A DNA stretch of 64,000 nucleotides from Diogma glabrata. Lineage: Eukaryota; Arthropoda; Insecta; Diptera; Cylindrotomidae. Below the pieces are notes generated by a model. That model did no database searches, was not told the origin of the DNA, and worked only from the letters and a program-made list of their open reading frames with translations. Each line of letters starts with the position of its first letter. Position 1 is the first letter of the stretch. The stretch lies in NCBI GenBank assembly GCA_963693315.1, contig OY856188.1:249259394-249323393 (forward strand). Direction: 5' to 3'. Both the position numbers and the translations under genes were made by a program. Shown here one piece after another: positions 33,241 to 46,599 of the stretch.

Positions 33241-34404
33241 ACAGGAAATTAAAGAAAAAAATTACAAGAAAGTATTCATTAAACGCTCAATTGCATGACC
33301 CCGTGGTGCAGAAGGAACAAGTTAGGTTTATCAGTGCAAAAAAGTGTAATGGTATAACATGATAGAAAATGATGGACTGGGGAGTCAATCCCTTTAGTTT
33401 CACATTTTTTTCGCACAAATAGTGGGGTTTCGTTAGTAGTGAGATATATTTTAACATACTACTCAGCTGGTTGGTATCTCCGAACCAACGTTAATCATAC
33501 TGCACTATTGAGAAGCGCTCCAAAAATATGCTGCTCCGTATGAGCCGAGGTTATCGATCCATTTCTGCAACCTTGACTCAAGTCATGGCGGGCACTATCT
33601 CTGTAGACCCTCTCCAAAAGGAGAAGTATTCAATTCATCACCGACGCAACCAATGCTTTAGGCAGAAAAAGACATATCTGTAAGATCGCTGACTGATCCC
33701 AAAGTTTAGTTAAAAACTGAACAGAGTAAACTTATGAAGAACTTGAAATAAGTCAAAGTTACGGACAACGAGAAACGTTGGACGTGTTATGTTGATGAAC
33801 CCGCATAACATGTCCTTCTGGAATGCCCTGAGCTCGTCAATATTTGAAAAAACATGAACTAACAATTTAACAACATAAACAATTAGTATACTGTTGATCC
33901 CAAGAGATCCACCATTTTAATTATTCTACCATGTAGAATATTTGCTGATGCGAGCAAAAAATTAGATTCAACCCCTTAGGGTGGACTTATTTCTCACAGT
34001 TTTAGGATAGTAGAGCACATACGGTTCTTCGGTATGTAACCCATCAAGCTTCTTGTAGGTTTCGTATGGAATCGAGCGACTGAATTAACTTTGACTGACG
34101 TGAATATAAAACTTTACTTCTATAGACAAAAAAATGCTCTAGACATAGTTGTTGAACAGGTCCAGTTGTAACTCCGTAAAGTTTTTTATTTAAATTGTTA
34201 ACAACCTGTAATGTTAATGTTTAATATAACTAAGTAGTTGTTGTTCAAGTTCCGGTATAGAACGATACTTTTTCATATTTAAATGAAAACGAATTTTCCC
34301 AACATTGAATGACGTTTGTTTAAGAAATTTTACTAAGATTCTTGTTGTATTTTCAAACCAAAAAAGAAATTTTACTACAAACCCATAACAACAAAGTTTT
34401 ATTT

Positions 34405-34605
34405 CTAAATTTTGCTTAAGTAAGCAACACTCAAATATATTCCACCCAAACCATTATTTCCATCTTCGTCTATCCCGTAAACGTAAATAGCAGAAAAGAA
34501 GGCATTTGGGAATAATGTTGTTACGATAAAAATTTTAAAGTTAACCGAATTGTGACACAAAATGAAAATGTTTTTGGTACAATGTTGCAGGTAAACTACA
34601 GACAT
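34405..34605 (-). other. Unrecognised short open frame
   Basis: A 66-codon minus-strand frame preceded by TAGTTTTTAG. Its C-terminal half (FFSAIYVYGIDEDGNNGLGG) faintly recalls the I..I.V.D..G.GG pattern of MBF2-type insect proteins. I would not assign it. It could be an exon or chance. Confidence 0.15.
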
Positions 34606-36049
34606 TTCTAAAAACTATCTAGTTTTTTATTTTGTTGACAATGACTTTAATTTAATTGTTAGTAACAGATAAAGTTTTGGATAACAAAATAGTTTGTGGA
34701 GTACAAGATCATTTGTAATAAATAAAAGTGTTGTGTAGTAGGCATTACAATATGTGCCACACAGCAAGCTACATTATTGACTACATTAACCTGATGTGGA
34801 AGAATATACACGGTCAGAGGAAATATGATTAAATTGTGGCTGGTCAAATTCAGACAGTCTAGAACATGCAAATGTTGAAGTTGCCAATCAACCCGCAAAA
34901 GACAAATATTGTCGTTTTCACAAATATAAGAAACTTGAATGATTCTCCTATTTTCTGCAAAAACTTGTTTGGAAAATTATAGCTTTAACCCAAAAATGAT
35001 ACTTTGGTTGTTCAAAGAAGGCAAAACCCATAATGAGAGCTACACAGCTTACTGTCAAATAAAGGCAGCAACTCGTCCACAGACGATTATCGAACCGGTG
35101 TGGGTGCAGAAGAATTTCGGGCTGAAAATTAACAAAACATTTTTGGTTTAAAACCAGCACGGGAATGCTCTTTATCTACAACATTTTCTTTGCTATATTA
35201 TATAGTCCCCATCATGTAGCCTCACAGAGATACGAAATGCTAATCTTGAGGCTTCAGCAAATCCAATGTGCGAAAAAAAAGTTTAATGAGCTGTCACCAG
35301 AGCTGGTTTGGAATTTTCAACTTAAAAGCGCCGCCTAAAAATGAGAACACAAACAAATCGTTAATTTATGCAAAATCTGAGAGAGTCTTGTGCACTGGAA
35401 GAAGTATCTACGTAATTGCTTTATTTGCCTTATTTACTTTGTTTTAATTCCACGAAATCAATCTCATTATATACAAATCAAATTACTAACTAACGTTCGT
35501 ATCTTTCTTTTTGTTTCACTTTTAATAAATTACGAAAAAAGTTAGAGTTAATGATTGAATTATACTAATCAGAATCATAAATTTTTTGGCTCCCTATTTG
35601 ATATTTCAAAAGATTTGTTTCCAAGCATCAAAGAAATATAACGAAAAAAAGTATTTTAAATTATATTTTCAACAAAATTATGATAATGTATTTATTTTAG
35701 ATAATACAAGAAAGATAAAAGAAAACAAAATTTGGATGAAAAGTTGTAAATTAGAATAAAAATATTGTTATTGATTAACATGTTGATGAACCAAATCAAT
35801 TTATATTTCACAATCAAGACAAAAATTTTATGTTTTGAATTTAATGTTGGAGCCATACAAAGGTTTTTCATTGTTAACTATCAAAAGCTGAAGTGTATGT
35901 CTGTCTGTTGACAAGATATCTCAGTAACCACATGACATAATGACCTCAAATTACACAGGTGGGGGTCAAAAGGTTTCTATCTGTCTATATGTGGACACAA
36001 TATCTCAAAAACTACTAAGCCTATTGAAAAATCTGAAAGAAGTATAACA

Positions 36050-36425
36050 TTCTCGAGCAAAAAAGTGAAATTCTTATCCCTACTTTTTCTTGGCATTTTT
36101 CGACGTTTTAGGTCCTAACGATTTTAAAAAAGCAAAAAAAAAAATATTACGATGCTAATGCATAAGCTACCTTCACCACAGTTCTGGAAACAAAATATTC
36201 TGGATAATTAATTAGCTAGTATTCATCAAATACTTTAATTAATAGCTAACCGATGTTAATTATTTCGCGTGGTTCTAATTTTAATATAGGAAGGAGCTGA
36301 AATCTCACAGCTCTGAGATATTAAGACTTCGGTTTTGGTTAAGGATTTGGTAATGTTTTCGGCATAAAACTTTTATGAGGTTTTACATTGTTTTTAGTTA
36401 TTATAACGAAGTAGTCTGGTGATCA
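36050..36425 (+). repeat. Interspersed repeat family M, copy 3
   Basis: 36055-36115 (GTGAAATTCTTATCCC and on) is the inverse of the right end of the copy at 40700-40760, so the family has inverted terminal sequences. 36146-36290 matches the inverse of 43985-44170, sharing CACAG-T-TGGAAACAAAAT. 36295-36400 matches 3645-3730, sharing the GAGATATTAAGACTTCGG and GGTTAAGGATTT region. Confidence 0.55.
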
Positions 36426-36526
36426 ACGTAGCAGTTGTGTAGTTCCCTTGAGTTGGAGACGCACTACTTTCTCACACGCATTAAATTTGCATGAACGGAC
36501 AATTTCCTAGTTGTTTTCGTTTTCCT

Positions 36527-36740
36527 TTAAACATAGTCTCTTATAGTCAACCCGTAATCACCATCTGCAATGGTTTCCGTTGAAAAATTATTATAAACCA
36601 GTTGTGTGCTATTTCCCAATATAAATTTTTTTATATTCAATTTGTAATCGTTAATAAAAACATCATAAAATAGTTGTGCAATATCATTGACTCGTAGTTC
36701 CGCTATACCCATATAGATTTCCTGAAATTGTTTTATAATC
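36527..36740 (-). other. Possible exon on the minus strand
   Basis: A 61-codon frame ends at 36527. Immediately before it on the minus strand is AACAATTTCAG followed by G, a good splice acceptor. The protein, including LGNSTQLVYNNFSTETIADG, has balanced composition unlike the surrounding A/T-rich junk, but matches no family I know. Confidence 0.2.
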
Positions 36741-37372
36741 AGTATTTCTGTTTGTAATTATTTTCCAATTTTTAGTACAAGCTAATAGTGAAGACACTTA
36801 GTGGGGACAAATAACTAACGAAAGGAAAAAAATAATTCACCAACGGTCGTGCCTTTTTGGCTATTAATACGCGTAGTTGCGTAAAGAGGCCCTCTTAGTC
36901 TATTTATTTTACTGCTGGATATTTGTTCTCATTGGTTTTTTTTTTGACGTCTCCAACGTGGAAGGTTGGTGTAAAATATATTGTTTGGATATTTACATAT
37001 TTGTGGTTCACCGTAAAGCAGTATTATTGGATGTTGGATAGAATAAACGGGATATCGGACACATTGGAAAAGCGGCGGAGGACGTATTTCTTTTTGCTGG
37101 ATTAGTGAGGTGAGAGGTTCATTTGTTAGTATTGATATATCTTGTGATTAGTGATGCTATAAACTATGATACATTGTTTGGGGTAAAGTGATAAAAAACA
37201 GAAGATACAAACAAACTGTAGAGTGCCCAAAATAGTATCTTTTGTTCGCAAAGTTCATGTTCGATTCTAGTCAAGCTTTGTGCGAACTGGCGAGACTCCA
37301 AATAAATTTTTTTTACCTAGAAAATATAAAGAAAAAAAAATTACCCTGATAAAAGAATAAATAAAATAATTT

Positions 37373-37620
37373 ATTATCTGTATGTGCTGTTGCTATAATT
37401 TACATTACGAAAATAAGTTGCATGGGCTAAATTAAAATCTATTGATGGTTGATATAGTAAACGTTGAGCAAAACCAAAGAAAAAAAAAATTATTATCTGT
37501 ATGTGCTGTTGCTATGTTTAATATTACGAAAATAAGTTATATAAGCTAAATTAAAATCTGTTGATGTTTGATCTAATAAACGTTATACATATCAAAAAGA
37601 GAAAAAATTATTATCTGGTG
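37373..37620 (+). repeat. Tandem repeat with about 119-base unit
   Basis: ATTATCTGTATGTGCTGTTG begins units at 37373 and 37492. Each runs through ATTACGAAAATAAGTT and TAAATTAAAATCT to TAAACGTT. A third copy starting at 37610 is cut off after eight bases. Confidence 0.75.
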
Positions 37621-37649
37621 CCGTCAAGGAAGTTAACATTCCATACCTA

Positions 37650-39300
37650 AGTTACCTAAGTTAAAATTAAACGATATTGCCGATTTATATAATAGTCCTC
37701 TAGGGCATGATAAATAAAACTACACGAAAAGACAACGATATAAAGACCAACCAATTTACTCTAAGATCTTTCGTCTCCAGCATACCTTCGTATGTAATTC
37801 AAATTTCTTTTTGCAACATATCAACCTCATCCAGAAAATACCGAGCTAGAGGAATATATATTAAACTCAGCTGTAACCATGCTAGTGGGTGGCAAACCTG
37901 GATATTGAAACGGAGTTGTTAGTGGTTTTGTGTCTAAACGAAAGCAACCGATATATGATTGGGAAGTTAAGCCAAACCTAATGACCATCTAAAGTGAGCC
38001 GGAGTGAGGAACGGGAGCGAAATTCATTATAGGGTGAGTCGTTTAAATAGTTTGTTTTATTAGTTAATTTTGAGTATTGATGTGTATGACTTTGTGTATG
38101 CGTGCATGTGCGAGCATTTATGGGCGAATGAGGGTGCTTGGATGTATGGATGTGTAGACATGAATGGATATGCTAACACTAACTTTATTACATTAATTCT
38201 GCAACGGGAACTATTATAACCCTGATGATCGACTTACTATTCTATTAAACGGTACGCTAGTTTGGATCACTCAGAGAGTGGTGTATCATCTACTTTGTGG
38301 TGTTTGGGTTCTCATTCGTTTCTGATGGTATAATGATACCGTATTCATGTGGGTTGGAGCAAATTATACAAGTGGAAGGTAAGCAACTAATTTAATAACT
38401 ATCTCCTTGAGTCATTTGTTGCACATAATCCCAGTCTAACTAAATTTATCGCAAATCTACACAACTAATTGAATTGGGTGAACATTCTTTACGTACAAAC
38501 AAATACGAAACCAATATAAATATTTGCGTGTATATTTTCTTTTTGCTGTGACTAATTCTAATTGGATGTTAACAACGTGTAGGGGAATGTCCTCAAATCA
38601 AAGGCTTAGATGGTCTAGCAATAGTGAGAAGACCATCTTGGATAATCGTGGAGCGACATCGTCATCATCGAAGATCGACAATGATGAGGATAAGGGCATT
38701 AACGTGTAATGCTTGAAAGTTTCAGACAGTGACGACATCTTTTGGCTTTACAACGAGTTCGTAGAATTATGAATCATTAACCTGACGGATTATAAAGATG
38801 AATCCTCGAGATGATAACGATTACATGGTGTGGTGCCTTTGTATGACTGATCGACCACGTCGAAAATCCTCAGCTATTACTACCAAACCTTTCAGGATTT
38901 GCTCCGGAATATTGTTGGAAAGGGATGTTGAAGTTTTTGTATGTATGTTAAGGAAAATAGATAAATATGTTTTGTATGTATGGTATGTTAAGGAAAATAG
39001 AAGTTCTTGGCAGAGTCTATTTTTACTACGTTATGTGCAGTGAACTCGATAATAATAGTGGGTGTGTGTGCACTTGTGTATGTTTGTGGGTGTGTATGTG
39101 TATGAATGAGTGGTGGAAGTGCGAGAATGTGTAATTGTGAGAGTGAATGCGGGGTTCGACGTGGTGATCGTGGTTCTTATATGCATGGGGGGCGCCAGGG
39201 TCTATCCTTCTCGCTTATTTGTTTCCTTTGATTTAATCCGTTCATAAATTCGAAATACGCGAACATTACGGTTATTTGTGCTGAAATAGCAGGATTTCTT
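37650..39300. other. Less A/T-rich stretch, no gene recognised
   Basis: Base composition is more even than in the flanks and includes TG-rich runs (38085-38165, 39057-39130). Several 60-80-codon frames exist but match nothing. TATGTTAAGGAAAATAG is duplicated at 38943 and about 38984. It may be an old host or transposon untranslated region. Confidence 0.35.
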
Positions 39301-39459
39301 ACTCGTTCCCACAGATTGCATCTAGTCTGGGGCTATAAATAAATCTCGCTAGGTACGCGAACTGCTATGCCACTTCGTTGTTATTCAACGAAGCAGCGCT
39401 TCATTACATTATCGGCAGCGATGTTTATTAAAAATAAAATTCTGGAAAAGTGCAATTAT

Positions 39460-40860
39460 TTTACCTCTGTTTAGAAATTTATTACAAAACTAACACGTAA
39501 CATTAATTTGTTGCCGGAAAATTATAACAGGGTGGTTATTTTGTAGCGTGAGATAAGGTGAGATAAATAGTGAGATAAAGAAATTATGTTTAAATGATTT
39601 CTTTTATCTAATATAATCGATCAAAGGCAAATATTTTATCTCACCTAGTGAGAGAACACTACAAAATAACCACCCTCATCATATATTAACATAATTTAGT
39701 GAAAAGATGATACACTCAGCAAACTAATCAAAAACCTCTCCAATTAGCGTTTCGAGCAATATTGCAAAATCAAAAATTCAGATTCCTTTCCTAAAAATTA
39801 GAATAAAAACAAAAATTTAAACTTTTTTTCAAAATTCTAAAAATATTCCAGAAATTACTACAAAATCAAAAATTTAGGTTTTTTCAAAATATTTTAAATT
39901 ATTGCATAAATTATAAAAAATTCGAACATACAAACTTTTTTCAAAATTCTAAAAATATTTCAGAAATTATAACAAAATCAAATTCGAAACTTTTTTCAAT
40001 ATTTTAAAAATATTTCAAAAATTCAAACTTTTTCCAATATTCTCAAAAAATTGCAAAACTTATAACAAAATCAAAAATTTAAACTTTTTTCAATATTTTT
40101 AAAGTATTGCAAAAACTATGCCAAAATCAAAAATACAAACTTTTTTCAAAATTCTAAAAACATCCAAAAATTATTACAAAATCAAAAATTGAAACTTTTT
40201 CCAAATCAAAAATTTGAAATTGAAAAAACTTTTTCCAAAATTCTAAAAATATTTTAAAAATTATAACAATATCAAAAATATAAACTTTTTTCATTATTCT
40301 AAAAATATTCCAAAAATTATAACAAAATCAAAAATTTCCACGTCCAATTTCATATTCGATTAAATTTCGTGTCATACAAATAATTAATTTCATTTTTTGC
40401 CAAAATATTAGTTTAAAAAAAATGAAAATCATTCTTTTGACAGACTTGACTACATTTTTTGACAAACTTAAATGCAATAATCCCAACCATCAAGATTTCT
40501 CAAAACTCAATTTTCCTGCTCGTAATCACTTAAAATGAACGTTTTTAAGCAAAATATATTCAAATTTCCTTGTTTTGATACACTTGAAGATTTTTCGACA
40601 CACTTTCGGGACAGCTATCGAACCTTTCGGCTCTTCCCATCCAGTATACCTATTTATAGAAACAAAAATTTTTGAAATCCCTCCAGCCGTTTTCTAGATT
40701 TCGTCGGTCCTTAAACGTAGAGAAATGCCAAAAAAGTGGGGGTAAGAATTTCATTTTTGGCTCGCAAATTCAATACTTTGGTTTTATCAAAACCAAAGTA
40801 AAACATGAAATAAATCTGTAGTATCCCAACAACCATAAGTTCCATCCAATTCGATTAATA
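39460..40860 (+). repeat. Interspersed repeat family M, copy 4, with internal tandem array
   Basis: It starts with GTTTAGAAATTTATTACAAAAC, then AACACGTAACATTAAT and ATTATAACAG as in copy 1. From about 39750 to 40345 about ten diverged A/T units of roughly 38-60 bases (AAACTTTTTTCAAAATTCT and on) lie in tandem. The tail includes CTCGTAATCACTTAAAATG, CTCCAGCCGTTTTCTAGAT, the inverted-end block at 40700-40760 and a perfect 12-bp-arm palindrome at 40774-40800. A separate MITE is nested at 39530-39675. Confidence 0.65.
39530..39675. mobile_element. 146-bp MITE nested in repeat family M
   Basis: The ends GGGTGGTTATTTTGTAG and CTACAAAATAACCACCC (its exact complement) are perfect 17-base inverted repeats. 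Further complementarity follows (GAGATAA on both sides). The host repeat reads ATAACAG on the left and TCATCATATATTAA on the right, while unfilled copies at 3838 and, inverted, 44262 read ATAACAGATCATAAA. This places the insertion within a few bases. A target duplication is not clear. Confidence 0.8.
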
Positions 40861-40869
40861 AGTACAGAT

Positions 40870-43560
40870 ATTACTAAGCTTTTAAAAAAACAGGCCGAAT
40901 ACCTTGGAGGGCTACCATCACTTTGTTCAATGTCTCTCAAAACTACTCAGCTCCTTTTTTTACATTGCAACTGTTTTTTAGGCGTTATCAAAATGTATTC
41001 ACGAACAAATGTTATATGCTCCCAACAACATTAAAAACAGTGAAAAAACTATACGTAGTAGTATGGTGGACCCCAACCCTTTTGCTTAGTGTACCGCAAA
41101 AGCTAATGAAATCATTCTCATGCTGATTGAAAACTTTTACTGAAGTTTCATGAGAATCGCTTTATAACTGCAGGCTGCAGAAGGAATTAACACTTCAAAA
41201 ACAAAAAACTTTTTAACCTGGAAGTGACAAGTCGGAAGTTGGTATGAGGAAATATTGGAAATAGTACTAAAACCTTGCCTTAAACTAATTCTTAATAATA
41301 TTGAAAGCCAGGATTAAAAGTTATTGAAGAATCAAACTTACAGGTGTTCGGGAGACTAATCGTCATTTTATCCATTTTTATAATAAATACAGATCTTTCA
41401 TTCTGATATTCTATGCAGATTCGCATATAGTCCCTGGATCCACGCCAATTTAATTTGATGACTACCACATATTTTATGGTGTTCCGATAAAATATCACAC
41501 GAAAGAATACCACGTTGAAAATATCACATCCCAAAATCAAACGCGTAAAAATATCACATGCTTAAGACTCGCCTCCACTAACCGCGCCGAACTTTTGCTA
41601 ACATTTGCAAACATAAATTTGTTTAGTGGAGAAACGAAATATGAGCACGAACAAACATTTGCTGGCATTTGTTAGTTTACCGAATGATATAAAAAACATG
41701 ATGTTTTTGCATCTGGTGAAAAACACGTGAAATCAGCCAAAAACATGCAATTTTGGAAATGAGGTTTTAATTTTGTATATTCAGGTATTGTATTGACATC
41801 AATAAAAAAAAGTTTTCTGCATTTTTAGTTTTTTTTTTTTGCCATATATTAAGATACAGGGTGATGAAAAATCAAAAAATTGCTCGACCCTGGTGTATTG
41901 AAATGGCTCTACAGTCAAAACTACTGGACTGATTATATAGCTCAAAATGTAGGTATTGAACAGAGCTAATCAAAATATTAACTCACATTATATGACCTTG
42001 AACATTTTCTTTTTGAAAAATAACGGTAAAAAGATCAAATTCGATTTTCTAGAAATGCCATTTTTTTAAATTTTTGATTTTTTAATATGTGAAAGGTACA
42101 TATGTTACTAACGTTTTATAAAAAATTCAGGAGGGGAAAATTTTTTGTTTTTTTTATTAATTTTAATGCAACACGCCTTAAAAGTTTTCATCATAAAAAA
42201 AGTGGAGTAAAAAAATTAACATTTTTTTTGGATTTACATATATGTTTTTATAATAAATTTTTAATTTTAACTCAAAATAAATATTTACACGTTTTTATCA
42301 TTTATTTAATTTTACATTCTTAAATTTCGTAGATATACAATAATGTATCAGTGATATCCTCGTGTTCCAGGAATTGTTTTTAAATTGGGGTATCTATCAG
42401 CTAGTTGATTTCGTTTTGCAATGTAACCTGCCTCCGTTACATAGAAAAAATGCACGTTATCTTGAAAATTGCTTGAAAAGATTCAAAACTTCAGAGTCTA
42501 TCTTGGGGTTTGGGTTCAAGTCTGACCCCCATTTCGTTTCTTAATTTTATTTATGATTCTCAGGACGAATGTAAACAGCTGAACTTCCTCCTTTCGTCCT
42601 GTCCAGTAATGGCCAAGATGTTTGTGTCAAAAGTTCATTAATTCCCCATTTTCGTTGCTTATAGTAATATACTTTAAACACTGTTCGAGAAAAGGATTAT
42701 ATTTTTTACTGTTTCACACACTTTTCAACCCACTTGTATGCATAAACTTGTGCAATAACAAGTGCAAAGTCATCATTTCTAAATAAAATGTTTTATTTAC
42801 TGTGTATGAAGAACACCTGACACTTCCGAAATTCTATATTTTTCTTTTTTTTATGTTTCTTTTATTTTTTTTTATATGGGAAACTAAAGAAATTTATGAA
42901 ATATGAAAAGAAAAAATTAGTGAAGAAATGGTATTTTTTATGAGTTTTTCTAATGAGTTGGTTGGTGGTTGGCAGTTGAAGAAATTAGTTTTTTTTAGCA
43001 GTGAGTTGGTTTTGATTTTTAAAATATGGAACTGGCTAGTTGTGTTGATAAGTGATTTTTTTTTGTGGTGAAACGGAACTTCACAAAATTTTTAATCTGA
43101 ACCAAAATTGGGTTTCAAATAGAAACAAAAATAAAAGAAATACCGAAAATATTTTGTGACAATAGTGATCTGAGAAACAGAATCACACCAAATAAGTTGG
43201 ACTCTGATTTAAGTTTTAAAAAAAAAAATTAAATAATAAATTATAAGTTAATAAGAACTAAGAAAAAAAAGAAAATATACGCTGTTAAGAAAAATAAAAA
43301 TGACCATCAAGGTCAAAAGAAAAAGCAACCACCGCTATTCACAAGGTTGATAATAAACCAACTATGTTATGTAATAAAGGATATATTTTTTTTTATTTAA
43401 TGTAATAAATGAAGTTTTTATTATTAAACTCTTGACTTGTTTGGAATAATAACCGCAAAGAAAGGATTCAAAGGAAAGTGATTCAACCATGAAAGCTGCG
43501 GAAGGTGCAAGGTAATGTAAATTTTAAACAGTTAAATTAAAATGAAAATGCCTTGTTAGT
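40870..43560. other. Spacer, no gene recognised
   Basis: Short frames only. Near 41595-41665 the word AACATTTGC recurs (AACATTTGCAAAC, AACATTTGCTGGC). Near 41870-42000 a block with CAAAACTACTGGACTGATTA resembles generic insect interspersed repeats. Nothing else stood out. Confidence 0.4.
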
Positions 43561-43569
43561 GTAAATATT

Positions 43570-43860
43570 TAGGGGAGATGGGTGACATGGCAGATCTCCC
43601 TTCTGTAGATCCAGGGTGGTGTTTGAGGCACGCAAGTGTATTGGTTTGCGTATTCAAAATTTTTTGTTAGTGAGGTTGGTCTAGAACCTTCGCTTAGAGA
43701 GCTAGCGGCAGGATTATCAGCGTGCACGACCGACCAACTGGTAGGCCTTCACGGTCTACCAGACAAACCTCCTACTACACGAGTGAATGATAGTGAACAA
43801 AGTGGTGTGGGTTCCTCCGAGGACCTGTTTTATTGAAAGTTCAATAACATCTGTACCTGA
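43570..43860 (+). other. G/C-richer island, unidentified
   Basis: It contrasts with its A/T-rich surroundings. A 66-codon frame (43636-43836) includes LREDLA-like and TTRVNDSEQSGVGSSED segments. It might be a fragment of a LINE 5' region, but I found no match to the LINEs in this window. Confidence 0.25.
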
Positions 43861-43979
43861 TAATTGGATGAAACATGGTACATAAGCATGTAGTACGGTT
43901 CACAACAGTTCTGCATCCCAACTTCCAGTTTGTCACTGCCAATAAAATTTTTTTTTACTTTTTCTCCTTCTACAGAGTT

Positions 43980-44390
43980 TATGTTTGTTGGGATATTACA
44001 GCTGTCTGTAATATTGATATAATTAGGACTACGCGAAATCTATAACATTGGTTAGTCATTGATTAAAGTTTTTTATGGATATTAGCTCACTATATATGCA
44101 GAACATTTTGTTTCCAAAGCTGTGATGAAATTAGCCTATGCATCATGCGTCGCAATTTTTTTTTTTTGAAAAAGTTGAAATTACTGAACGCTAAATGAAG
44201 AGGTTTTTGAGTAGTTTGCTGAGTGTAAGATCTTTTTACAAAATTATGTTTATTTATGATCTGTTATAATTTTCCGGCAACGTATTGATGTTTCGTGTTA
44301 GTTTTCTAATAAATTTCTAAACAGAGATAAAACATATGTACTAATATCTCAGAGCTTAAAGATTAGAGCCGCTTCATATTTTTTAATTAA
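43980..44390 (-). repeat. Interspersed repeat family M, copy 5 (inverted)
   Basis: The reverse complement matches 36146-36290 (left part) and 3784-3860. The latter match includes TTTAGAAATTTATTA, AACACGAAACATCAATACGTTG and ATAACAGATCATAAA in pieces. It provides one of the two empty sites for the MITE at 39530. Confidence 0.55.
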
Positions 44391-46590
44391 AATCCTAATA
44401 AAAAAATAATAAGATTCATGAATGTTATGCCAAAACTAATTCTGAAAATTAAATTATTTACGAACAAATGTTTTTACAGAAGAAAATATCATTATGTTTT
44501 GGACACGGCTGACAGAATAATTACAAATTTAATGTTTGTACTCCAAATTACTTTGTCACGAAAAATGTTTTATTGTGTATAAAGGTTATATTTTCAATTA
44601 AATAAGTGAAGATGTCGAAAAGGTTTATTTTTGTTAGTTAAATTCAAAGTCAAACGTTATTATAAGAATGTGGTAACTAATTTTAAATTCTAGTTTTAGA
44701 AGACTGACTGACAAGTGACAGGACTAATAATTTGTGGTTCATATCGATTTTAACACAAATAATCGTATTTTCCATTAACTTTTATCTAAATTCCTGTTCC
44801 TGTTTTTAAAGTCATACCAGCGATGCTTTCACATCAAAGCGATTTGATTTAACTGAAACATAAAAAAATTTTGTTTGTGTTTTTGCTTTATTTTTCGCAT
44901 TGTTTCGTTTTATGGTTGAATAAGTTCTGCTGCCATTTAATTGATAAATTAAAGAAATTATTCGTCTAATGGATAATTGGCGTTTAGAGATTAGAAACAG
45001 TTTTGTTAAAATGTTTTGGATTAAGATGGGTGACTGGCGAATCTTTTCTATTTTCGGATTAACCATGCCTGTCAAATAAAAATCTTTTTGTCACAACTCC
45101 ATAGATATTTTTACCAATTGCATGACTTGCACTTGTTCAACAAGAAATTTTAAAAGATTAAAGAAAAAAACATGTTTTTCTTTTGATACCAGATCATACT
45201 TTTAACATTACTTTAATTATTTTTAAGCAATCAGCATAACTGAAACTAAATTACATTAACTCACATCAACGTAGATTCTTAAATAAATTCTATTTACGTT
45301 TTCGTCATAAAAAAAGTATTTAAAATTTGTAAGAAATCTTCCATATTTCCGTTTGTTATATTTTAATTTCACACTCTAAGATATTCAATTAAATTGATTT
45401 TTTTTCTTTTTCAAAGTATTATTATGATTATTATTATTATTATTGTAGAAAAAATAAAATTCTATTTATAATATATATAAATATGATTTGGAAACAACAA
45501 CAACAAAAAAAATGTTCGATTTTCTTTTAAGTTTTGATGTAAATAAAACCAAAAAAAATTGAATTTCTCGAAAATCGAAAACAGTTGGATTAATAATGTC
45601 TTATGTAAGGGGTGACCCCAAAAATTAATTTTTCTTTAAATTTCCCGCCGTTATGTTAAGCAAGATGACAGCTGTCAGGTTAAAAACATCTGTTTTGCAT
45701 AAAAAAAACGTTTGGAAATGATTTCTTATTTAAACCCATTACGAAAGATCAACATTTTTTGTATAAGTTTTGCTTAAAAATTTATCTTCAAAGTGATTTT
45801 TTTTTCGAAAGAATCAAAACGTTGACACAATTAGTAATTAATTTACTTATATAAAAGAGGAACTGCTTTTGTGTTTCTGGACTAGATTTTTATTTTGAAC
45901 ATCCATGAGATTTACTGGTTTCTCTGCCTTTCAATACCCTCACAAACAGTTATACCAGCTAATCAATACCAATTGTTGAGCAAGCTTAACGATCTTCCAT
46001 ATTTCTAGTCTTTAAAACCGATATATCCTTACTCTAATAAAACTGTATCTAGGTATAATGGTTTCATTTTATTTAATTGAACAATTAAATTTAATTAAAG
46101 ATAAAAATAGATAGAAATACAAAACAACAACAAAATAAGAATATAATTAACGTTAATTTTCATTCACAAAACGATAAAACAACGGAAAAAATCAAGGCAA
46201 TTTAAATAAAAATAATTAACTTTCCATTACTCTTCATTGTAATTATCTTTTGCCTTTGAGTATTTTTCTTTGTTTTGTAATGGTCGATAGAAGATTTTCT
46301 ATTTTTTAATTACATTTTGATTTCATCTTAAGTGATAGTATGAATCACTTGTTTCATATCAATGATTTTGAAATTAAAAGGCTGATCAAAATCTATTTCT
46401 TTTTAACCCGGATCAAGCAACAAAGTTTCATCAAAATCGTTTTAATCAAAACTTTTTAAAAGAAAGTGGGGTATACTATAGAGTGTATTAAATGTAATAA
46501 AAAACATAATCGGTGAATACAGCAGTCATAAATCTTGAGGAAACAGCTATACAGTATTATTGCACACCGTTCAAAAACATCACATAGCAA
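44391..46590. other. A/T-rich spacer, no gene seen
   Basis: Contains an ATT microsatellite (about 45418-45446). An 87-codon basic frame on the minus strand (44812-45075) matches nothing. Confidence 0.45.
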
Positions 46591-46599
46591 GTTTCATCG

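Larger units (their letters stand above)
31500..33860 (+). mobile_element. R1-like LINE relic
   Basis: A heavily decayed non-LTR element, separate from LINE-A, B and D. ORF1-like pieces lie at 31520-32050, RT pieces at 32770-33240, thumb at 33480-33640 and a C-terminal Cys/His trace near 33780-33850 (HVLLECPELVN). The endonuclease between 32050 and 32770 is not readable. RT wording such as GFRSS, FIDISGVFGYLWW and TQGSVFGPVLLNIVFD is closest to what I know of R1-type insect LINEs. No RNase H and no target duplications were found. Confidence 0.65.

Noticed and set aside
44812..45075. 87-codon basic minus-strand frame
   Set aside because: No motif, no splice or start context; length is expected by chance in this amount of sequence.
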